This document shows, one piece after another, positions 15,959 to 24,657 of a stretch of 50,688 bases of DNA; within the stretch, counting starts at the first letter, position 1; the number at the start of each line of letters is the position of its first letter. Location of the stretch: the NCBI GenBank assembly GCA_009702455.1, contig WLIA01000006.1, positions 1 through 50,688 on the forward strand, written 5' to 3'. The notes below the pieces were generated by a model. It made no database searches. It had not been told where the DNA came from and saw nothing but the letters and a program-made list of their open reading frames with translations. Both the position numbers and the translations under genes were made by a program. This stretch comes from Actinomycetota bacterium (GTDB lineage Bacteria; Actinomycetota; Actinomycetes; Actinomycetales; Microbacteriaceae).

Positions 15959-17062
15959 ATGTCAGCTGAACTAGAAAACAAGGAAAACACCCTTGATAAG
16001 AACGAAAACGAAATCGCACTTCGCGAGACCGAGGGTCTAAGCCAGGGGCAGATCATCTTTAGGCGCTTTGTGCGCCACAAGGCGGCGATGACCTCGCTCA
16101 TTGTGCTCGTTTTCATCATTCTGTTCTCGTATACCGGCTCTGGCATTCACCTGGGCGACAGCAACAACAAGATCACGGTTCAGGGCTGGTGGCCTTACCA
16201 GATCGACCAGATTGACCCAGAGGGTGCTGTTGAGAGCATGTGTGCCAACGGTATTCCGGGCTGCCCAACTCTAGACCTGATTCCTGAGTTCATCGATGGC
16301 ACTGGCATGCAGGTTGGGGCTCACCCGCTGGGCATGGACACCGTCGGAACCGACTACTTCGCTCTTGTTCTTCGAGGAGCTGAGCAGTCGATCATGGTTA
16401 TGCTCATCGTTGGCTCGTTGGGTGTTGCTATCGGCACCGTAGTCGGGGCCATCGCCGGCTTCTTCGGTGGCATCGTGGATGCCGTATTAATGCGCCTCAC
16501 AGACATGTTCTTGGTGATGCCCACTCTCATCATTGGGGCGGTGATTGGCTTCAGGTTCGGAAACCTGGGAGTTGTGCCGCTGGCGGTGATGTTGGGATTG
16601 TTCGCCTGGATGGGCCTCGCCCGATTCGTGCGAACCGAATTCTTGTCTCTGCGTGAGCGCGAGTTTGTTGACGCAGCCCGCGTCGCCGGAGCTTCGAACA
16701 GGCGAATCATCTTCAAACACATTTTGCCAAACGCTGTCGGTGTCATCATCGTTTCTGGAACCCTGTTGATGTCGGGTGCAATTCTGACCGAATCGGCACT
16801 TAGCTTCTTGGGTTTTGGAGTTAGAGCCCCAGACGTTTCGCTTGGTCTATTGATCAGCCGCTACCAAGATGTGTTCACCGTTGCACCTTGGTTGTTCTGG
16901 TGGCCAGGTGTCTTCATCATCGCAATCGCACTTTGTGTCAACTTCATTGGCGATGGTTTGCGCGACGCGTTTGACCCTCGTCAGAAGCGCCGCATCAGCT
17001 TGAAAGAGCGCATGCAGGCGCGCGAGCTGAAGTCAACTGCAGCAGCGAAGGCAAAGGCCTAA
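15959..17062 (+). CDS. ABC transporter permease, DppC/OppC type
   Basis: A 367-residue permease with a charged N-terminal tail of about 50 residues, a first helix (AAMTSLIVLVFIILFSYT), an extracytoplasmic segment of about 75 residues, and the core transport domain. HPLGMDTVGTDYFALVLRGAEQS is the DppC signature, and FVDAARVAGASNRRIIFKHILPN is the EAA loop that contacts the ATPase. The ATG at 15959 is chosen over upstream in-frame codons inside dppB; it is four bases after the dppB stop. The extracytoplasmic loop holds two cysteines (MCANGIPGCP), a plausible disulfide. The gene's stop overlaps the convergent PH-domain gene by four bases. Confidence 0.92.
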   Translation: MSAELENKENTLDKNENEIALRETEGLSQGQIIFRRFVRHKAAMTSLIVLVFIILFSYTGSGIHLGDSNNKITVQGWWPYQIDQIDPEGAVESMCANGIPGCPTLDLIPEFIDGTGMQVGAHPLGMDTVGTDYFALVLRGAEQSIMVMLIVGSLGVAIGTVVGAIAGFFGGIVDAVLMRLTDMFLVMPTLIIGAVIGFRFGNLGVVPLAVMLGLFAWMGLARFVRTEFLSLREREFVDAARVAGASNRRIIFKHILPNAVGVIIVSGTLLMSGAILTESALSFLGFGVRAPDVSLGLLISRYQDVFTVAPWLFWWPGVFIIAIALCVNFIGDGLRDAFDPRQKRRISLKERMQARELKSTAAAKAKA

Positions 17063-17559
17063 TGCAAACCTTTGAGACGTTCACGGATGAGCGCAGCGGC
17101 AACGCCGCTGTCGCTGCCGAGACTCGCGCTCACCGAGGTGAATTCGTTCGTGACGATTTCGCTGCTCTTGATGTTGTTGAACTTGTAGATTCGAGTGCTC
17201 TCGCTAATCCAGCGCTGCTTGCCGTTGGCAGGAGCAACCCAGACTCTGGTTTGTTTGCCACTGTGGTTTATGCGCAGCGACCACTTGGTGTCGAGATCGC
17301 CGATGTCTTTGTAGGCGATGGTCACTTTGCTGAGCGGGTTTACGACGACGAGGTGGTCTTCATTGAACACCAGCTTTGGTCTAACCCAAATCAGATAAGC
17401 CGCAACGACAACGAAGGCACCAATAGCGAATTCGATCCAATTGATGGAATTTTCGACCGGATAGAAAATAACTTGGGCCAGGAAGAGGCTAACGAGCAAA
17501 ATGGCGACGGTTGCCCAGGCGAAGTTGCCCTTGGGTCTGAAGACATTCTCTTTATTCAT
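17059..17559 (-). CDS. Small membrane protein with bacterial PH-like domain
   Basis: A 166-residue protein with two hydrophobic helices near residues 14-32 and 40-58, then a beta-rich domain (RPKLVFNEDHLVVVNPLSKVTIAYKDIGDLDTKW) characteristic of bacterial PH-domain proteins of the PH_6 type, which are common in actinobacteria and of unknown function. It is encoded on the opposite strand inside the peptide transporter cluster, between the dppC-like and dppDF-like genes, overlapping the former by four bases. The opposite-strand frame in this interval lacks family resemblance, while this one has conserved topology. No SD is obvious. Its position may be fortuitous or may affect transporter expression by antisense transcription. 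Confidence 0.75.
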   Translation of the reverse strand: MNKENVFRPKGNFAWATVAILLVSLFLAQVIFYPVENSINWIEFAIGAFVVVAAYLIWVRPKLVFNEDHLVVVNPLSKVTIAYKDIGDLDTKWSLRINHSGKQTRVWVAPANGKQRWISESTRIYKFNNIKSSEIVTNEFTSVSASLGSDSGVAAALIRERLKGLH

Positions 17560-17607
17560 GCATCAATCATCGCAGGCAATTCTGCGGTTCAAGAAGGAAA
17601 GTAAAAG

Positions 17608-19254
17608 ATGACTGAACCAGTACTTAAGGTCGCTGACTACAACGTTGACTTTTGGGTCGACGGAGTGTGGTACCCGGCCGCGATTGACATGAACTATGAG
17701 GTCTACCCGGGCAAGACCCTGGCTATCGTTGGCGAGTCGGGCTCTGGAAAGTCGTCTTCCTCGATGGGTCTGATGGGCCTTTTGGCTTCTAACGCTCGAG
17801 TCACCGGCACCGTAGAGGTTAAGGGCGTCAACATGCTTGAAGCCAGTTCAACCACCGTGCGTCGCTTTCGCGGCAAAGAGGTTGCCTACATCTTTCAGGA
17901 GCCGATGACCGCTCTGAACCCGGTTTACACAATCGGCTTTCAGATCGTCGAAACCCTGCGCCTTCACCTCGGCATGGGACCGGTAACCGCAAAGAAGCGC
18001 TCGATCGAACTTCTCGAGATGGTTGACCTGCCAGATCCGGCCAAGACTTTCGACAAGTATCCTCACCAGCTTTCAGGTGGCCAGAAGCAGCGCGCAATGA
18101 TCGCCATCGCGCTTGCTTGTGACCCTGCACTTCTAATTGCAGATGAGCCAACCACAGCGCTAGACGTAACAGTTCAAGCAGAAATTCTCGACCTGATGCG
18201 TGACTTGCGTCACAAGCTCAACTCGGGAATTCTTTTGATCACCCACGACATGGGTGTCGTCGCAGACATGGCAGACGAGATTCTCGTTATGAAAGACGGT
18301 TACACGGTTGAGCACAACACCGCCGACCACATCTTCAACCGACCTTCTCACCCATACACTCAGCAGCTTTTGGCAGCCGTGCCAAAGCTAGGTTCGGTGG
18401 CTGTTCGTGAACTCAAGTTCGAGGGCAGTGTCAAGCCAGAGCCAGTGCTCAAGTTGCAGAACGTTGACATTGAGTACCCGAAGCGCGGGCGCATCCCAGC
18501 GTTCAAGGCCGTTCAAGACTTTAGCCTTGAGATCTATCCTGGTGAGATTGTCGGTCTCGTGGGTGAGTCGGGTTCTGGAAAGACAACAATTGGCCGCGCT
18601 TCTATCGGCTTGCTGCCGATCAAGTCTGGTGTCATCAGCGTTGCCGGATTCGACATCAGCAACGGAAACACCAAGCAGCTAAGCCAGATTCGCCGTCACA
18701 CCGGAATCGTTTTTCAAGACCCTGCTTCGTCGCTTAACCCGCGTCTTCCAATCGGCGAGAGCATCGGTGAGCCGATTTTGCTATCGGGACTGGCCAAGGG
18801 TGACGACTTAAACCACAAAGTTGAGGAGCTTCTCGACTCGGTTGAGTTGCCGCGTAGCTATAGAAACCGCTATCCGCACGAACTTTCTGGTGGTCAGCGT
18901 CAGCGTGTGGGCATTGCGCGTGCACTTGCACTGACTCCGAGCCTTCTTATAGCAGACGAGCCAACCTCTGCTCTCGACGTTTCTGTTCAGGCTCGTTTTC
19001 TAGACCTGTTGCAGGGTCTTCAGGAAGAACTGAAGTTTGCCTGTCTGTTCATCACTCACGACCTAGGTGTGGTTGACATTCTGTCGCACCGAATTGCGGT
19101 TATGCAGAACGGTCGACTAGTCGAAGAAGGTCTTCGCGATCAGGTTCTGAAGAGCCCGAAGGATCCTTACACTCAGCGTCTGATTGCTGCGGTTCCGGTT
19201 CCAGACCCAGCCGAGCAGAAGAAGCGTCGCGAGGCACGCCAGGCCATCAAGTAG
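17608..19254 (+). CDS. Fused peptide ABC transporter ATPase (DppD-DppF type)
   Basis: A 548-residue protein with two ABC domains. The first has [24 protein letters not shown] and LLIADEPTTALD. The second has GESGSGKTT, LSGGQRQRVGIARAL and LIADEPTSALD. Each is followed by the short oligopeptide-type C-terminal motif (RPSHPYTQQLLAAVP and SPKDPYTQRLIAAVP), which identifies the OppD/OppF class. Fusion of the two ATPases is frequent in actinobacteria. An AAGGAAA stretch precedes the ATG by about ten bases. The gene is separated from dppC by the antisense PH-domain gene, so it either needs its own promoter between 17560 and 17600 or depends on transcription through that gene. Confidence 0.93.
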   Translation: MTEPVLKVADYNVDFWVDGVWYPAAIDMNYEVYPGKTLAIVGESGSGKSSSSMGLMGLLASNARVTGTVEVKGVNMLEASSTTVRRFRGKEVAYIFQEPMTALNPVYTIGFQIVETLRLHLGMGPVTAKKRSIELLEMVDLPDPAKTFDKYPHQLSGGQKQRAMIAIALACDPALLIADEPTTALDVTVQAEILDLMRDLRHKLNSGILLITHDMGVVADMADEILVMKDGYTVEHNTADHIFNRPSHPYTQQLLAAVPKLGSVAVRELKFEGSVKPEPVLKLQNVDIEYPKRGRIPAFKAVQDFSLEIYPGEIVGLVGESGSGKTTIGRASIGLLPIKSGVISVAGFDISNGNTKQLSQIRRHTGIVFQDPASSLNPRLPIGESIGEPILLSGLAKGDDLNHKVEELLDSVELPRSYRNRYPHELSGGQRQRVGIARALALTPSLLIADEPTSALDVSVQARFLDLLQGLQEELKFACLFITHDLGVVDILSHRIAVMQNGRLVEEGLRDQVLKSPKDPYTQRLIAAVPVPDPAEQKKRREARQAIK

Positions 19255-19267
19255 TTCACAGGCTTTG

Positions 19268-19309
19268 CGGGTGTTTAGAGGGTAACCTTTAGGCACCCGT
19301 TTAGTTTTT
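19268..19309 (+). terminator. Possible terminator or attenuator after the dppDF-like gene
   Basis: CGGGTG (19268-19273) pairs with CACCCG (19294-19299); an inner AGAGG-GTAA-CCTTT hairpin and a trailing TTTAGTTTTT complete a terminator-like shape. It ends directly at the GGAG Shine-Dalgarno of the next gene, so it could act as an attenuator. Confidence 0.5.
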
Positions 19310-19316
19310 CGGAGCA

Positions 19317-21038
19317 ATGTTGAAACGTTTTCTTGTATTCGTGCTCGCTGCACTTATGTTGACTCCGACGCTCGTTGCCTGCGCGCCATCTGCACTTCAG
19401 TCAGGCTCGGTTCTGAACATCGGCCTAACCGATGACTTCAACTCGCTAAACGCAGACAACGTCACTGGCGAAGCAGCGCTCGCCGTAAACGAAGAGATTT
19501 CAAAGATCACGAACGCCAACTTCTTCTTCACCGATGCCAATGGCGCTCTCGTGCCAAACGAGAACTTTGGATCGGTAGAGGTAGTCAGCGAGAGTCCGTT
19601 TCGGGTGCGCTACTCGCTAACCGGCAAAGCCAAGTGGAGCGATGGTGTTGCAGTTTCGGCTCGCGACCTGATGCTTTCGTGGCTGGCCGCGAGAAACCCG
19701 GCCGATGCCGGCTTCAACACTGTCAGGGCCGGATCAGGGCTTCGTTTCACAACCTCTGTGCCGGTGGTTGCGGCTGACGGCAAGGCAATCGAGATTACCT
19801 ACGATCGCGCTGTGGCCGACTGGCAGACAGCAATTACAGTCACGGCCGCAGCCCACCTGGTCGCCCAGCAGGCATTCGATGCAGATGACGTCGAGTCTGC
19901 ATGGGCTCGCTTCGACGAGGCCATTAGCAGCGCGAATGTTGCCGACCAGAGTCTGCTCAGCGCACAGTATGCCCAGCTCTACCTCGCGCGCTCATCGCTA
20001 TTCGAAGCTGCAAAAGTCGGCGCTGGGCCGTATTTGGTGACTGAATTTCAACCCGGCCAGTTGCTCACTCTAAAAGTGAATCCAGAATTCGCTTGGGGGC
20101 CAGCACCGAAAATCGAAACTTTGAACATTAGGTTCTTCGCAGACTCGACAGCGATGTTGTCTGCGCTTCAAGATGGCCAGGTTGACATCGCAGCTCCTCA
20201 AGAATCGGGAATCGCCAGCAATGCAGATCTGATCAGCTTGGCCAGAGTTGCAGGTGCAAGATATGAGTTTGCGGCAAGCACGGCAATCGAAGCGGTTTTG
20301 TTGAACTTTGCCGAGGGCAGCGTTTTCAGCGATGCAACTTCGCCAGATGCCGCGAATCTGAGAGACGCTCTTCTCAAGCTAATTCCTCGAGCAAAAATCT
20401 TGACGGCTCTCAGCGCAGACAACCCGGTGATTGAAGCTAGGTCGTGGATCTACGCGAATTCATCGAACTACTACGCACCTTTCATCCAGTCGAATGGCTC
20501 GCACGATTATTTGGTGCAAGATGCCGAGCGAGCGCAAGAGCTTGTCGAACAGAGTGACGCGCGAACGCCAGTTGATGTTCGTGTGCTTTTTGATGCGAAT
20601 AACCCAAGAGCGAAAAAAGAATGGCAGCTGTTGGGCGAATACGCCAATGCGGCAGGGTTTAACCTGATCGATGTCTCGAGCAAAGACCCGAGAACAGTCT
20701 TTACAACCGGAGGATTTGACGCATTCATAACCACGGTCAAGTTAGCAGCGGAGCTAAACGGGGATCCCTACTGGTTCACCGGAAACTCGGTTGGCAAATT
20801 CTCGAGCACCAAAATTGACATGCTGCTAGCCAAATATGCTGCCGAGACTAAACCGCTCGACCAAATCTCGGTCTTGAAAGATATCGACGCCGAACTCTAC
20901 GCCGCCAAGTTTGGATTGCCGCTCTATCAGGTGCCTTCGCTGCTGGTTTACGGCGAGAGGCTGGCATCCGTGGTAAAAGCGCCATACGGCGCAAGCGCGA
21001 CCTATGGCTATTGGAACTGGTCAATCACTAAGAACTAA
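19317..21038 (+). CDS. ABC transporter substrate-binding lipoprotein, family 5 (peptide type)
   Basis: A 573-residue solute-binding protein with a lipoprotein signal peptide: hydrophobic core followed by the lipobox L-V-A-C, giving Cys22 as the lipidated residue. Family 5 features are present: YSLTGKAKWSDGVAVSARDLML, ALQDGQVDIAAPQ and the C-terminal GLPLYQVPS. It is distantly similar to the first binding protein of this locus (12367-14241) and shares its plan, so the pair looks like an old duplication, one anchored and one released. GGAG lies two to three bases upstream of ATG. It probably serves the same permease with a different ligand range; this is inferred. Confidence 0.9.
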   Translation: MLKRFLVFVLAALMLTPTLVACAPSALQSGSVLNIGLTDDFNSLNADNVTGEAALAVNEEISKITNANFFFTDANGALVPNENFGSVEVVSESPFRVRYSLTGKAKWSDGVAVSARDLMLSWLAARNPADAGFNTVRAGSGLRFTTSVPVVAADGKAIEITYDRAVADWQTAITVTAAAHLVAQQAFDADDVESAWARFDEAISSANVADQSLLSAQYAQLYLARSSLFEAAKVGAGPYLVTEFQPGQLLTLKVNPEFAWGPAPKIETLNIRFFADSTAMLSALQDGQVDIAAPQESGIASNADLISLARVAGARYEFAASTAIEAVLLNFAEGSVFSDATSPDAANLRDALLKLIPRAKILTALSADNPVIEARSWIYANSSNYYAPFIQSNGSHDYLVQDAERAQELVEQSDARTPVDVRVLFDANNPRAKKEWQLLGEYANAAGFNLIDVSSKDPRTVFTTGGFDAFITTVKLAAELNGDPYWFTGNSVGKFSSTKIDMLLAKYAAETKPLDQISVLKDIDAELYAAKFGLPLYQVPSLLVYGERLASVVKAPYGASATYGYWNWSITKN

Positions 21039-21069
21039 AGGCATCATCGCAAATTGGGTGCCCAACGGT

Positions 21070-21075
21070 TAGACT
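21070..21075 (+). promoter_or_regulatory. Candidate -10 element for typA
   Basis: TAGACT, the recurrent -10 sequence in this window, lies about 85 bases before the typA ATG. A perfect palindrome GGGCGATCGCCC follows at 21087-21098 in the predicted leader; its role is unknown. Confidence 0.35.
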
Positions 21076-21160
21076 TAGGGCATCGAGGGCGATCGCCCAA
21101 AATCACAAATCTGGCACTTTTTCGCTGTGCCAAGACTTGTCTGAATACAAGGACTTAATC

Positions 21161-23068
21161 ATGGCTCTGGCCTCAAGAGATGACCTGCGCAACGTAGCAA
21201 TCGTTGCCCACGTAGACCACGGAAAGACCACCCTGGTCGACGCAATGCTTCGCCAGACGGGCTCGTTCAGCGACCACTCCAACATGGGCGAGCGCATAAT
21301 GGACTCGGGTGACCTCGAGCGCGAAAAGGGCATCACGATTCTCGCCAAGAACACCGCAATCGCCTACAAGGGCAAGAACTCGGGTGGCAAAGAAATCACC
21401 ATCAACGTGATCGACACCCCCGGCCACGCCGACTTCGGTGGCGAGGTTGAGCGCGGTCTCTCGATGGTTGACGGCGTTGTGCTTTTGGTTGACGCTTCAG
21501 AAGGCCCGCTGCCGCAGACCCGCTTTGTTTTGCGCAAGGCTCTTGAGTCAAACCTGCCGGTCATCTTGCTGGTAAACAAGACAGACCGCCCCGATGCCCG
21601 CATCGACGAGGTTGTCGAAGAGACCCACGACTTGCTTCTCGGCCTCGCGAGTGACATTCACGAGGATGTTCCTGAGCTAGATGTCGACGCAATTCTCGAC
21701 CTGCCAGTTATCTATGCATCTGGCCGCGCTGGTCGCGCATCGATGAACAAGCCTGCCGACGGAACCATGCCTGACAATGACGACCTCGAGCCGCTTTTTG
21801 AAGCGATCATGAAGTACATTCCGGCGCCGAAGTATGACGACGAACACCCACTGCAGGCACACGTCACAAACTTGGATGCGTCGCCGTTCTTGGGTCGCTT
21901 AGCTTTGCTTCGCATTTTCAACGGCACCCTTCGCAAGGGTCAGCAGGTTGCCTGGGTTCGCCAAGATGGAACCACACAAAACGTAAAGATTACAGAGTTG
22001 CTAAAGACCAAAGCGCTAGAGCGTTTTCCGACTGACGAGGCAAACCCTGGCGACATCGTTGCCGTTGCCGGAATCGAAGAGATCACAATCGGCGAGACCC
22101 TCGCCGACCCAAACGACATTCGTCCGCTGCCACTAATCAAAATCGATGACCCAGCAATTTCGATGACGGTTGGAATCAACACCTCACCGATGGCTGGGCG
22201 CGTAAAGGGCGCAAAGGTCACCGCACGTTTGGTGAAGGATCGTCTAGACAAAGAACTCGTCGGAAACGTTTCGCTAAAGGTGCTGCCTACCGAGCGACCA
22301 GACGCCTGGGAAGTTCAGGGCCGCGGAGAGCTGGCTCTTGCCATTCTCGTTGAGCAGATGCGTCGCGAAGGTTACGAGCTAACCGTTGGTAAGCCTCAGG
22401 TTGTAACCAAAAAGGTTGACGGCAAATTGCACGAACCTGTCGAAGACCTAACCATCGACGTTCCAGAAGAGTTCTTGGGTGCTATCACGCAGCTCATGGC
22501 CTCGCGCAAGGGCCGCATGACCAACATGGTGAACCACAGCACCGGCTGGGTTCGCATGGAGTTTAGAGTTCCAAGCCGCGGCTTGATCGGATTCAGAACC
22601 GAGTTCTTGACCACAACAAAGGGCACCGGCATCGCCAACGCACTTTCTGCAGGATACGAAGCTTGGGCCGGCGAGATCGTCACCCGTCAAAACGGGTCGA
22701 TGGTTGCCGACCGCGCGGGTGTCGCCACTCCGTTCGCCATGATTGCACTTCAAGAGCGCGGTTCGTTCTTCGTTGAGCCAACCTCTGAGGTTTATGCGGG
22801 CATGGTAGTCGGCGAGAACTCTCGCGCTGACGACATGGAAGTTAACATCACGAAAGAGAAGAAGCTCACAAACATGCGAGCTGCTTCGAGCGATGAATTC
22901 CAAGCGCTTACGCCACCCAAGAAGCTTTCGCTTGAGGAGTGCCTCGAGTTTGCCCGCGAAGACGAGTGTGTTGAGGTAACCCCAGAAGCAACCCGCATTC
23001 GCAAGCTTGAACTTGACCCGAACCTTCGCGCTCGTGCGGCTTCGGCTCGCAAGCGCGCAAGCGAATAG
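21161..23068 (+). CDS. typA: Translational GTPase TypA/BipA
   Basis: A 635-residue GTPase with G1 [10 protein letters not shown]2 region EREKGITI, G3 [16 protein letters not shown] and G4 [10 protein letters not shown], followed by the elongation-factor-like domains and the TypA-specific C-terminus ([26 protein letters not shown]). TypA binds the ribosome and is needed for assembly or stress adaptation at low temperature and similar conditions. The ATG at 21161 is chosen because AAGGA sits seven bases upstream; a TTG at 21137 would add MSEYKDLI without precedent. Length is normal. It stands alone between the peptide transporter and the PIG-L gene. Confidence 0.97.
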   Translation: MALASRDDLRNVAIVAHVDHGKTTLVDAMLRQTGSFSDHSNMGERIMDSGDLEREKGITILAKNTAIAYKGKNSGGKEITINVIDTPGHADFGGEVERGLSMVDGVVLLVDASEGPLPQTRFVLRKALESNLPVILLVNKTDRPDARIDEVVEETHDLLLGLASDIHEDVPELDVDAILDLPVIYASGRAGRASMNKPADGTMPDNDDLEPLFEAIMKYIPAPKYDDEHPLQAHVTNLDASPFLGRLALLRIFNGTLRKGQQVAWVRQDGTTQNVKITELLKTKALERFPTDEANPGDIVAVAGIEEITIGETLADPNDIRPLPLIKIDDPAISMTVGINTSPMAGRVKGAKVTARLVKDRLDKELVGNVSLKVLPTERPDAWEVQGRGELALAILVEQMRREGYELTVGKPQVVTKKVDGKLHEPVEDLTIDVPEEFLGAITQLMASRKGRMTNMVNHSTGWVRMEFRVPSRGLIGFRTEFLTTTKGTGIANALSAGYEAWAGEIVTRQNGSMVADRAGVATPFAMIALQERGSFFVEPTSEVYAGMVVGENSRADDMEVNITKEKKLTNMRAASSDEFQALTPPKKLSLEECLEFAREDECVEVTPEATRIRKLELDPNLRARAASARKRASE

Positions 23069-23133
23069 CAGGCTCTGAGGGGCTAAACATCGGCCTTCTG
23101 GGCTCGAGTTAGCCAAACAGCGGCCTTGACGCT

Positions 23134-23139
23134 TAAAGT
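23134..23139 (+). promoter_or_regulatory. -10 element for the leaderless PIG-L deacetylase transcript
   Basis: TAAAGT is followed by six bases and the GTG at 23146, with no SD. This spacing supports GTG as the start. A weak inverted repeat GGCTAA/TTAGCC at 23081-23114 may end typA transcription. Confidence 0.55.
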
Positions 23140-23145
23140 AGTCAT

Positions 23146-24282
23146 GTGCCTAAGCCAACCTTTAATGCCAAGCGTCTGCTTGTAGTTCACGCTCATCCAG
23201 ACGACGAGAGCATCTTCACCGGCCACATAATCGCCGAACGACTTGCCGCAGGCGCAGAGGTTTATGTGCTCACGCTAACTCGCGGCGAACGCGGCAAGGT
23301 GAAGCTAGAAGAGCTAAAGGGCCTTGAGGGTCAATTGCGTGCCATGGGAGCTTTTCGCTCGGGCGAACTCAAGGTAGCTCTTTCTGAATTGCAGAAGGCC
23401 GGCACAAAACTTCAGCACTCGTTCGCCGGCACTCGCGCTTTCTTAGATAGCGGCATGCGAATCAACAGCATGGGCCGACCAACCAAGAAGAACCGCACTG
23501 ATGAGATGGCTTTGGCCTCGGCTTCGACTTCTGTTATTGCCGAAGACATCGAACGCGTTATGAACGAGTTCAAGCCAGACGCGATTCTCACCTACAACTC
23601 GAAGGGTGGCTATGGCCACCCAGATCACAAGATGGCTCACCACGCAAGCGCGATGGCGATTCGCCACTATCGTCGCCAGAAAAGAAGGGCACCTCAGTTT
23701 TGGGTTCTCGCAGAACCGAACGAGCGCTTCGATGTTGCGATTGGTGACGCCAAGACTGCCAAGTTTAAGCGCGCCGCACTAGAGGCTCACTCGAGCCAGG
23801 TCTCAATCTTTCCCGAGACCTTTTCGATCGGCGCAACCGAGACTCGCTACGACGCACCTGAGCGAATTCGCAAGGCAACTCCGAGCCCGCTGGTTCATCT
23901 CTTGCCGCTGCTTACTTTCTTCTGGGCGATTCCGCTCGGGGTTTTGCTCGGTCTCTCGGGCACCCTGCTGCACTCGATCAAGACCACCGACACATCAGAG
24001 TTTCCGATTGGGCTTAGCGTTGCCCTAACCATGGTGGCGAGCCTCGCTCTCGCACTGCGCATATTGCGCAACAGTCGCGGAGCTCTCTACCTGATGACGG
24101 CCAGTTTCTTGACCACCGTCTACATGCTCAGCCAAAGACAGCCGGGCGGCGAAATTTTGATCGTGGCAAATCAGGTGGGCGACACCTGGGTTTACGGTTC
24201 GATGGCCATCTGCGCACTGATCATGCTGTTTCCGAAACTCAACCCGAGTTCTTGGCGTCGAAGCGCGTCGGGCCACCGTTAA
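23146..24282 (+). CDS. PIG-L/LmbE-family deacetylase with C-terminal membrane domain
   Basis: A 378-residue protein. Residues 1-230 form the PIG-L (MshB-like) deacetylase: HAHPDDE (15-21) supplies zinc ligands and catalytic aspartate, and GGYGHPDHKMAHHASA supplies the second zinc-ligand motif. Such enzymes remove an acetyl group from N-acetylglucosaminyl conjugates or related molecules. The remaining 140 residues contain about four hydrophobic helices, which typical MshB/Mca proteins lack, so this enzyme is probably held at the membrane with its active site in the cytoplasm. The start codon is GTG, supported by a leaderless-type -10. The natural substrate is unknown; a cell-wall or lipid-linked sugar is plausible given membrane anchoring. 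Confidence 0.85.
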   Translation: MPKPTFNAKRLLVVHAHPDDESIFTGHIIAERLAAGAEVYVLTLTRGERGKVKLEELKGLEGQLRAMGAFRSGELKVALSELQKAGTKLQHSFAGTRAFLDSGMRINSMGRPTKKNRTDEMALASASTSVIAEDIERVMNEFKPDAILTYNSKGGYGHPDHKMAHHASAMAIRHYRRQKRRAPQFWVLAEPNERFDVAIGDAKTAKFKRAALEAHSSQVSIFPETFSIGATETRYDAPERIRKATPSPLVHLLPLLTFFWAIPLGVLLGLSGTLLHSIKTTDTSEFPIGLSVALTMVASLALALRILRNSRGALYLMTASFLTTVYMLSQRQPGGEILIVANQVGDTWVYGSMAICALIMLFPKLNPSSWRRSASGHR

Positions 24283-24329
24283 ACTAGCCAAGCAGGCCAG
24301 AGTGGCCGTTTCGCCCTAAAGGAGCACAA

Positions 24330-24650
24330 GTGACTTACGTAATCGCTCTTCCATGTGTAGACGTGAAAGACAAGGCCTGCATCGATGAGTGCCCTGTTGA
24401 CTGCATCTACGAGGGCGACCGCATGCTCTACATTCACCCGGATGAGTGCGTTGACTGTGGAGCTTGTGAGCCGGTTTGCCCGGTTGAGGCCATTTATTAC
24501 GAGGATGACCTGCCTTCGCAGTGGGCCGACTACTACAAGGCCAATGTCGAATTCTTCAACACGGTAGGTTCTCCGGGCGGTGCAGCCAAGGTCGGCAAGA
24601 TCGACGGCGACCACGAGGTTGTCTCTGTGCTGCCTCCTCAGGGCGAATAG
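24330..24650 (+). CDS. fdxA: Seven-iron ferredoxin
   Basis: A 106-residue ferredoxin of the 3Fe-4S/4Fe-4S type. By analogy to known 7Fe ferredoxins, Cys9, Cys17 and Cys50 would bind the 3Fe-4S cluster, and Cys21, Cys40, Cys43 and Cys46 the 4Fe-4S cluster (visible motif CVDCGACEPVCP); Cys25 is extra. The C-terminal part (about 40 residues) matches the actinobacterial FdxA extension. It carries low-potential electrons, often for 2-oxoacid oxidoreductases or cytochromes P450. GTG start with AAAGGAG eight bases upstream. The aminotransferase gene follows after seven bases, the common actinobacterial fdxA-dapC arrangement. Confidence 0.95.
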   Translation: MTYVIALPCVDVKDKACIDECPVDCIYEGDRMLYIHPDECVDCGACEPVCPVEAIYYEDDLPSQWADYYKANVEFFNTVGSPGGAAKVGKIDGDHEVVSVLPPQGE

Positions 24651-24657
24651 GGCCGCG

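Noticed and set aside
17062-17604. A 180-codon plus-strand frame opposite the PH-domain gene
   Set aside because: It has no family resemblance and no membrane or domain pattern; the minus-strand frame has two helices and a PH-like domain.
22448-23116. A 222-codon minus-strand frame opposite the end of typA
   Set aside because: Antisense of a conserved gene, with no domain or signal.
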